Below, piece by piece: positions 35,864 to 40,314 of a stretch of DNA of 40,314 nucleotides. A model generated the notes under the pieces. That model was not told the DNA's origin, did not search any database, and was given only the letters and a program-made list of their open reading frames with translations. A program made the position numbers and the translations under genes. Numbering within the stretch: the stretch's first letter is position 1; every line of letters starts with the position of its first letter. The stretch is from contig NZ_JAKEVM010000026.1 of assembly GCF_022398475.1 (NCBI RefSeq), positions 1 through 40,314 on the forward strand, read 5' to 3'. This DNA comes from Pseudoalteromonas shioyasakiensis (lineage in GTDB: Bacteria > Pseudomonadota > Gammaproteobacteria > Enterobacterales > Alteromonadaceae).

Positions 35864-37531
35864 TTAGCCCTTTTGTTCAATCTTTGCCCATGAATCACGA
35901 AGACCCACAGTTTGATTGAATACTAAGGTTTCTGCTTTGCTATCACGACAGAAGTAACCTGTACGCTCAAACTGGAAGCCCTGCTCTGCTTGTGCATTTG
36001 CAAGTGATGGCTCAACTTTCGCATTTTCAAGAACCACAAGTGATTCAGGGTTTAGTGTTGCGTTAAAGTCTTCTGCTGCCGCTGGGTTTGGTACGTTAAA
36101 TAAACGGTCGTATAAACGAACTTCAGCTGTGATAGATTCACTCGCTGATACCCAATGGATAACACCTTTAACTTTACGGCCATCACTTGGGTTTTTACCC
36201 AGAGTTTCAGGATCATAAGAGCAGAAGATAGTCGTAATTTCGCCGTTTTCGTCTTTTTCAACGCGCTCAGCTTTAATTACATAAGCACCACGTAAACGTA
36301 CTTCTTTATCAAGAACTAAACGCTTAAACTTATTGTTTGCTTCTTCACGGAAGTCTTCACGCTCGATATAAAGTTCACGAGTGAAAGGTACGTCACGGCG
36401 ACCCATCTCTTCTTTATTCGGGTGATTAGCTACAGATAACGTTTCTACTTTATCTGCGTCATAGTTTTCGATAACAATCTTCACAGGATCAAGAACAGCC
36501 ATTGCACGAGGTGCATGCTCATTTAGGTCTTCACGGATACAGGCTTCTAGCATACCCATTTCAACCATGTTCTCTTGTTTAGTGATACCGATACGAGAAC
36601 AGAACTCACGTACTGATGCAGGTGTATAACCACGACGACGTAAACCAGCAATCGTTGGCATACGTGGGTCGTCCCAGCCTTCAACATGACCATTTACCAC
36701 TAAGTCGTTTAATTTACGCTTAGACATAATGGTGTACTCAAGATTTAATCGTGAGAACTCGATTTGTTGCGGATGACACTCAAGGCTGATGTTATCTAAT
36801 ACCCAATCGTATAAGCGACGGTTATCTTGGAACTCAAGCGTACATAATGAATGTGTAATACCTTCTAGCGCATCTGAAATACAGTGCGTGAAGTCGTACA
36901 TTGGGTAAATGCACCACTTGTCACCAGTTTGGTGGTGATGAGCAAAACGTACACGGTAAATAATCGGATCACGCAGTACCATGAATGAGCTTGCCATATC
37001 AATTTTAGCACGCAGTACACACTCACCTTCTTTGAATTCGCCATTACGCATTTTTTCGAATAACGCTAGGTTTTCTTCAACTGGCGTATCACGGTATGGG
37101 CTGTTTTTACCTGGCTCTTTTAAAGTACCACGGTATTCACGGGCTTGATCTGGCGATAAGAAACACACATATGCTAGGCCTTTTTCGATAAGCTCAACAG
37201 CATAGCCATATAACGCATCGAAATAGTTAGATGAATATTTAATTTCACCATCCCACTGGAAACCTAACCATTGCACATCTTCTTTAATCGAGTTTACGTA
37301 GTTGATGTCTTCTTTTTCTGGATTCGTATCATCAAAACGTAAGTTACAAAGACCTTGATAATCTTGGGCGATACCAAAATTTAAACAAATAGACTTTGCA
37401 TGACCAATGTGTAAAAAACCGTTTGGTTCTGGTGGAAAACGCGTGTGTGTAGTCGCATGCTTACCGCTTGCTAGATCTTCGTCGATACGCGTTCTAATAA
37501 AGTTACTTGGGCGATTCTCAATTTCCGCCAT
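35864..37531 (-). CDS. glnS: Glutaminyl-tRNA synthetase
   Basis: A 555-residue class I aminoacyl-tRNA synthetase charging tRNA-Gln. The HIGH motif is in [16 protein letters not shown] near residue 34, and the KMSKS-like loop is MSKRKL near 270. The C-terminal anticodon-binding barrels include [16 protein letters not shown] and [11 protein letters not shown] chose the ATG at 37529-37531 ([14 protein letters not shown]), which aligns with the start of E. coli GlnS (MSEAEARPTNFIR) and has AGAGGA ten bases upstream. An ATG 27 bases further upstream would add nine residues and lacks a ribosome-binding site. Monocistronic; ends at the shared terminator. Confidence 0.97.
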   Translation of the reverse strand: MAEIENRPSNFIRTRIDEDLASGKHATTHTRFPPEPNGFLHIGHAKSICLNFGIAQDYQGLCNLRFDDTNPEKEDINYVNSIKEDVQWLGFQWDGEIKYSSNYFDALYGYAVELIEKGLAYVCFLSPDQAREYRGTLKEPGKNSPYRDTPVEENLALFEKMRNGEFKEGECVLRAKIDMASSFMVLRDPIIYRVRFAHHHQTGDKWCIYPMYDFTHCISDALEGITHSLCTLEFQDNRRLYDWVLDNISLECHPQQIEFSRLNLEYTIMSKRKLNDLVVNGHVEGWDDPRMPTIAGLRRRGYTPASVREFCSRIGITKQENMVEMGMLEACIREDLNEHAPRAMAVLDPVKIVIENYDADKVETLSVANHPNKEEMGRRDVPFTRELYIEREDFREEANNKFKRLVLDKEVRLRGAYVIKAERVEKDENGEITTIFCSYDPETLGKNPSDGRKVKGVIHWVSASESITAEVRLYDRLFNVPNPAAAEDFNATLNPESLVVLENAKVEPSLANAQAEQGFQFERTGYFCRDSKAETLVFNQTVGLRDSWAKIEQKG

Positions 37532-37759
37532 AGGAGCATAATCCTCTGAATATTGCATGGTGACAAAACTAATGCATTATTACAAAAACAAACCCTAACA
37601 TACAGTGGTTGCATCATGTTTATTGAAGATATTACGTCGAATGTTGAATACATAGTTCACAGACTCGACAAAATCGGTAAAAAAATTGTTCTAACGCAAT
37701 AAAATGATCATTGACTAGCGATATAGTGCCGTCAGTTTCACTACCAATAAGGAAAAAAG

Positions 37760-38830
37760 ATGGCTTCGCTCAATCAACATCGAGTCTATATTCCAAGCTC
37801 AGCACGTGCAAACCAGTATGTGTTAGTTGAATTTAAACCTACTGATGAGTTTTTTGCCCAGTTCACCAATGTGAGCTGTGCTTATAAGCGTCTTGCAAGG
37901 GAGTTATTTGCACTATGTGATGAGTATGAATTACATAATGTACACCTAATCGCCAACGATAAACTGCCAGTGGTTCGTTACCATGATGAGGCATATAGCT
38001 TAGAAACCGCTAAGCAAATTTTGTTTTTCTATAACCCACAATACCATGAAGCACATAATGTATTTGCTGATGGTGAGCAAAAATGCAAAAAAATTCGTTT
38101 ATTATTCTTAGCGACCGGTGAAGATATTCGCGCTCATGCGGCTAGTTTTCATCATAATGTGCAAAGAGTGATCAACTCACTACAAGAAAAACTACTAAGC
38201 GGCCAACCACCTCTTAAAATTCGTGACCACCAACATCTCACTTATGATTTATTTGCTAAAGCAAAAGGTCACAAAGAAAGCTATGGCTATAAATTACGTA
38301 GCTTATATCCACGTTACCAGTCTCGCCAATGTCATTTACCAAATGAACACAGTGAAATGACATACGCTGGGTTTTCGATTCCAGTAACTCGCGCCATTAA
38401 AACGCAATTTCAGCATATGTTGAATGAAGAGAATTATACGCAGTTTTATCAATATATCTTTGATGCGTTCAAACGAGCATGTGATAAACGCGGATTAACA
38501 CTCGGCGCTTTCATCGCTAACGGTACTCGCCCTATTGTTCGTAATAGCAATATTGATAACGCACAAAGTAACAGCGAACTGCAAAAACTAACCTTTGATT
38601 GCAGCTCTGAGCAGGTGCAATTACAACAGTATTGGGATGCAGATCAACTTGTAGATTCACTACATTTTGTGATTGCCGCAGCCGATAAAGACAAGCATGA
38701 CATTGGTTATGGTAAGTTTATGAATCAAGTGCAAAGTGCGATAAATGAAGTTACTGACGAGCTGGCATTTAATCCAACTCGCCAAGATTTACGCGTGCGT
38801 TTTTATCAGCACATTAACTATCAATATTAA
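37760..38830 (+). CDS. Conserved protein of unknown function (possibly DUF3083 family)
   Basis: A 356-residue soluble protein with no signal peptide, membrane helix or motif I recognise as catalytic. The composition is rich in His, Gln, Asn and Tyr. Notable segments are VYIPSSARANQYVLVEFKP near the start, KKIRLLFLATGEDIRAHAASFHHNVQRV at about 113-140, and FKRACDKRGLTLGAFIANGTRP at about 237-258. I recall such proteins in Alteromonadales as DUF3083, but cannot confirm this without a search. AAGGAAA precedes the ATG. It is divergent from glnS and convergent with argA, so context gives no strong clue. Confidence 0.75.
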   Translation: MASLNQHRVYIPSSARANQYVLVEFKPTDEFFAQFTNVSCAYKRLARELFALCDEYELHNVHLIANDKLPVVRYHDEAYSLETAKQILFFYNPQYHEAHNVFADGEQKCKKIRLLFLATGEDIRAHAASFHHNVQRVINSLQEKLLSGQPPLKIRDHQHLTYDLFAKAKGHKESYGYKLRSLYPRYQSRQCHLPNEHSEMTYAGFSIPVTRAIKTQFQHMLNEENYTQFYQYIFDAFKRACDKRGLTLGAFIANGTRPIVRNSNIDNAQSNSELQKLTFDCSSEQVQLQQYWDADQLVDSLHFVIAAADKDKHDIGYGKFMNQVQSAINEVTDELAFNPTRQDLRVRFYQHINYQY

Positions 38831-38890
38831 GAGTATAACCAAGCCCCCTCAAGATGCTGAAACTAGCACCGTGAGGATGTTTGGGTATAT

Positions 38891-38916
38891 AAGAGGTGAC
38901 GCATGCGTCACCTCTT
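38891..38916. terminator. Perfect palindrome overlapping the argA stop codon
   Basis: A 26-bp perfect palindrome with 13-bp arms (AAGAGGTGACGCA and its complement) lies between convergent genes. The argA codons Lys-Arg-stop (AAG AGG TGA) form the outer right arm. Few T residues follow on either side, so it may be a weak bidirectional terminator or 3'-end stabiliser. Confidence 0.6.
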
Positions 38917-40248
38917 ATTTCCTAGCTTAGTTAAATCTAGACGCAATACTTTAGAGCGGCGTTCATGGTTATAAAGCGCTTTTTTCTTCGCAGGTAGTTC
39001 ATCAACTGTCACAATTTCAAAACTTTGCTCTAAAAACCAGTGAATGCTGCGTGTGGTGAGAGCAAATAAATGCGAATAACCCGCACGTTTAGCCTTATTA
39101 ATAATAAACCTCAGTAGATAACTGCCGCGATCAGCATCTCGGTACTGAGGGTGAACAGCCAAACTTGCAAACTCCCCCACTTGTTCGTCGGCAAACGGAT
39201 ACAAAGCAGCACAGGCTATAATAAGACCATCACGCTCAATAACCGTAAATTGTTCAATTTCAATTTCTAGCTGTTCACGAGAGCGGCGCACCAAATAGCC
39301 TTGCTGTTCAAGGGGTCTAATAAGGTTAATGATTCCGGTAATATCAGCAATACTAGCACTTCGTAATTGCTCAGAGCTTTGCGGAGCGATTTGTGTACCA
39401 ATACCATCTAAAGAGAACAGCTCTTGTAATAGTGCACCATCTTCTTTGTAACTAACAAGATGGCAACGATGTACGCCACCTCGACATGCATCAATTGCAG
39501 CTTGTAAGAATACGGTTGCGCTTACACATGAATCTGGTTGCTTACGATAGTTTACTAGTAGCTGCTCAGCTTCATTTGGCATTAGCTCTGCAATCGCCTC
39601 ACCATTTTCATCCAAAATACCGGCTTCTTTACAAAAGCCAAGCATTTTATCGGCGCGTAATTTGAGAGCTACTTGCGTAGCGATTTCTTCAGCAGTTAAG
39701 TTAAAGCTTTCACCTGTGACAGACGCCGCTATTGGCCCAAGCAGAACAATTCCGTTGTTATCTAACTGGTGGCGAATACCCGCAACATCGATACGTCTCA
39801 CTCTACCTGAATGATGATAGTCAACACCTTCATCAACACCTAAAGGCTGAGCAATAACAAAGTTGCCACTCACCACATTTAAAAATGAGCCAGACATAGG
39901 TGTACTACTTAAAGACGTAGATAAACGCGCGGTTATATCGAACTGCATTGCACCCGCAACCTTTTTAATCACATCAAATGTTGCGTTATCAGTTACCCGT
40001 ATCTCATTATGAAACTGACTAGTTATGCCAACTTGTTCAAGCGCTGCGTTAAACTGTGGGCGAGCACCAAACACTAAAACAATCTTAATACCAAGACTAG
40101 TTAATAGCGCGACATCGTTGATGATGCTACGACAACCAGACTGATCGATCGCCTCTCCGCCAAGCATAACAACGAATGTTTTACCGCGGTGAGCATTAAC
40201 GTATGGGGTTGACTGGCGAAATCCATCTACCAATTCTGTGGTACGCAC
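38908..40248 (-). CDS. argA: N-acetylglutamate synthase (amino-acid acetyltransferase)
   Basis: A 446-residue enzyme that acetylates glutamate, the first step of arginine synthesis. The N-terminal amino-acid-kinase domain (about 20-280; GKTFVVMLGGEAI, VVSGNFVIAQPLGVDEGVDYHHSGRVRR) is the arginine-sensing part. The C-terminal GNAT domain (about 295-440) contains VHPQYRDADRGSYLL, the acetyl-CoA loop. It matches E. coli ArgA throughout, including LTTRSIHWFLE. The start is GTG at 40246-40248, with AAGG about ten bases upstream. The promoter is at the window edge, and I see no convincing ARG box. Confidence 0.96.
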   Translation of the reverse strand: MRTTELVDGFRQSTPYVNAHRGKTFVVMLGGEAIDQSGCRSIINDVALLTSLGIKIVLVFGARPQFNAALEQVGITSQFHNEIRVTDNATFDVIKKVAGAMQFDITARLSTSLSSTPMSGSFLNVVSGNFVIAQPLGVDEGVDYHHSGRVRRIDVAGIRHQLDNNGIVLLGPIAASVTGESFNLTAEEIATQVALKLRADKMLGFCKEAGILDENGEAIAELMPNEAEQLLVNYRKQPDSCVSATVFLQAAIDACRGGVHRCHLVSYKEDGALLQELFSLDGIGTQIAPQSSEQLRSASIADITGIINLIRPLEQQGYLVRRSREQLEIEIEQFTVIERDGLIIACAALYPFADEQVGEFASLAVHPQYRDADRGSYLLRFIINKAKRAGYSHLFALTTRSIHWFLEQSFEIVTVDELPAKKKALYNHERRSKVLRLDLTKLGNKR

Positions 40249-40314
40249 GTAATATTTACCTTATTAAAGTCGAATGTTTTAATAAAAACAGATATACAAG
40301 CCACAAGTGTAGAG

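Noticed and set aside
40249..40314. ARG box upstream of argA
   Set aside because: Only a CATTCGA-like half site is seen, without the expected symmetric partner, and the region is cut by the window edge.

Overview
The window reads as a chromosomal segment of a marine gammaproteobacterium, most likely Pseudoalteromonas or a close Alteromonadales relative. This rests on the look of the proteins, the AT-rich composition (judged by eye, not measured), the gene order gyrA-serC-aroA-cmk-rpsA-ihfB-lapA-lapB-pyrF, the nrdA-nrdB-ferredoxin operon, and a His-rich TonB receptor behind Zur-like sites. I saw no rRNA, tRNA, CRISPR array or intact insertion sequence.

Layout. 1-6.9 kb (minus strand): a cNMP/CBS/DUF294 nucleotidyltransferase coupled to a DEDDh-type exonuclease, then a two-gene RND efflux pump. 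7.1-10.5 kb: trhO divergent from a DEAD-box RNA helicase, followed by a CvfB-like S1 protein whose stop codon abuts 12 perfect copies of a 7-bp repeat. 10.6-16.6 kb: an accessory block holding a secreted protein of unknown function, a decayed EamA transporter, a LysR regulator, and a divergent run of FMN reductase, truncated Dps, Xi-class glutathione transferase and DsbA-family oxidoreductase. 16.7-27.0 kb (minus strand): the housekeeping run pyrF to gyrA. 27.1-28.5 kb: ubiG and a HAD phosphatase. 28.5-32.7 kb: a regulatory region with NrdR-like boxes and DnaA boxes, then nrdA, nrdB and the Fe-S cofactor-maintenance ferredoxin. 32.7-35.8 kb: a YaeQ-family protein and a ZnuD-like zinc receptor. 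35.9-40.3 kb: glnS, a conserved protein of unknown function, and argA.

The least ordinary part is the 10.6-16.6 kb block. Its genes suggest handling of quinones, electrophiles or oxidative stress under a LysR regulator, and two of them are damaged. The EamA gene lacks an internal segment and carries a one-base frameshift in a T run. dps has an in-frame TAA 20 codons before its natural end, and a Lys where the family has a ferroxidase Glu. Inverted repeats with a TTTACC core sit both between the LysR gene and its neighbour and upstream of the secreted-protein gene, so the regulator may control both.

Elsewhere the most informative signals are regulatory: paired NrdR-like boxes 31 bp apart, twice, and tandem DnaA boxes before nrdA; and two Zur-like palindromes at the promoter of the zinc receptor. 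Several start codons were moved from the longest ORF on the basis of Shine-Dalgarno and promoter positions (DEAD-box helicase, ubiG, LysR, dps, zinc receptor, glnS).
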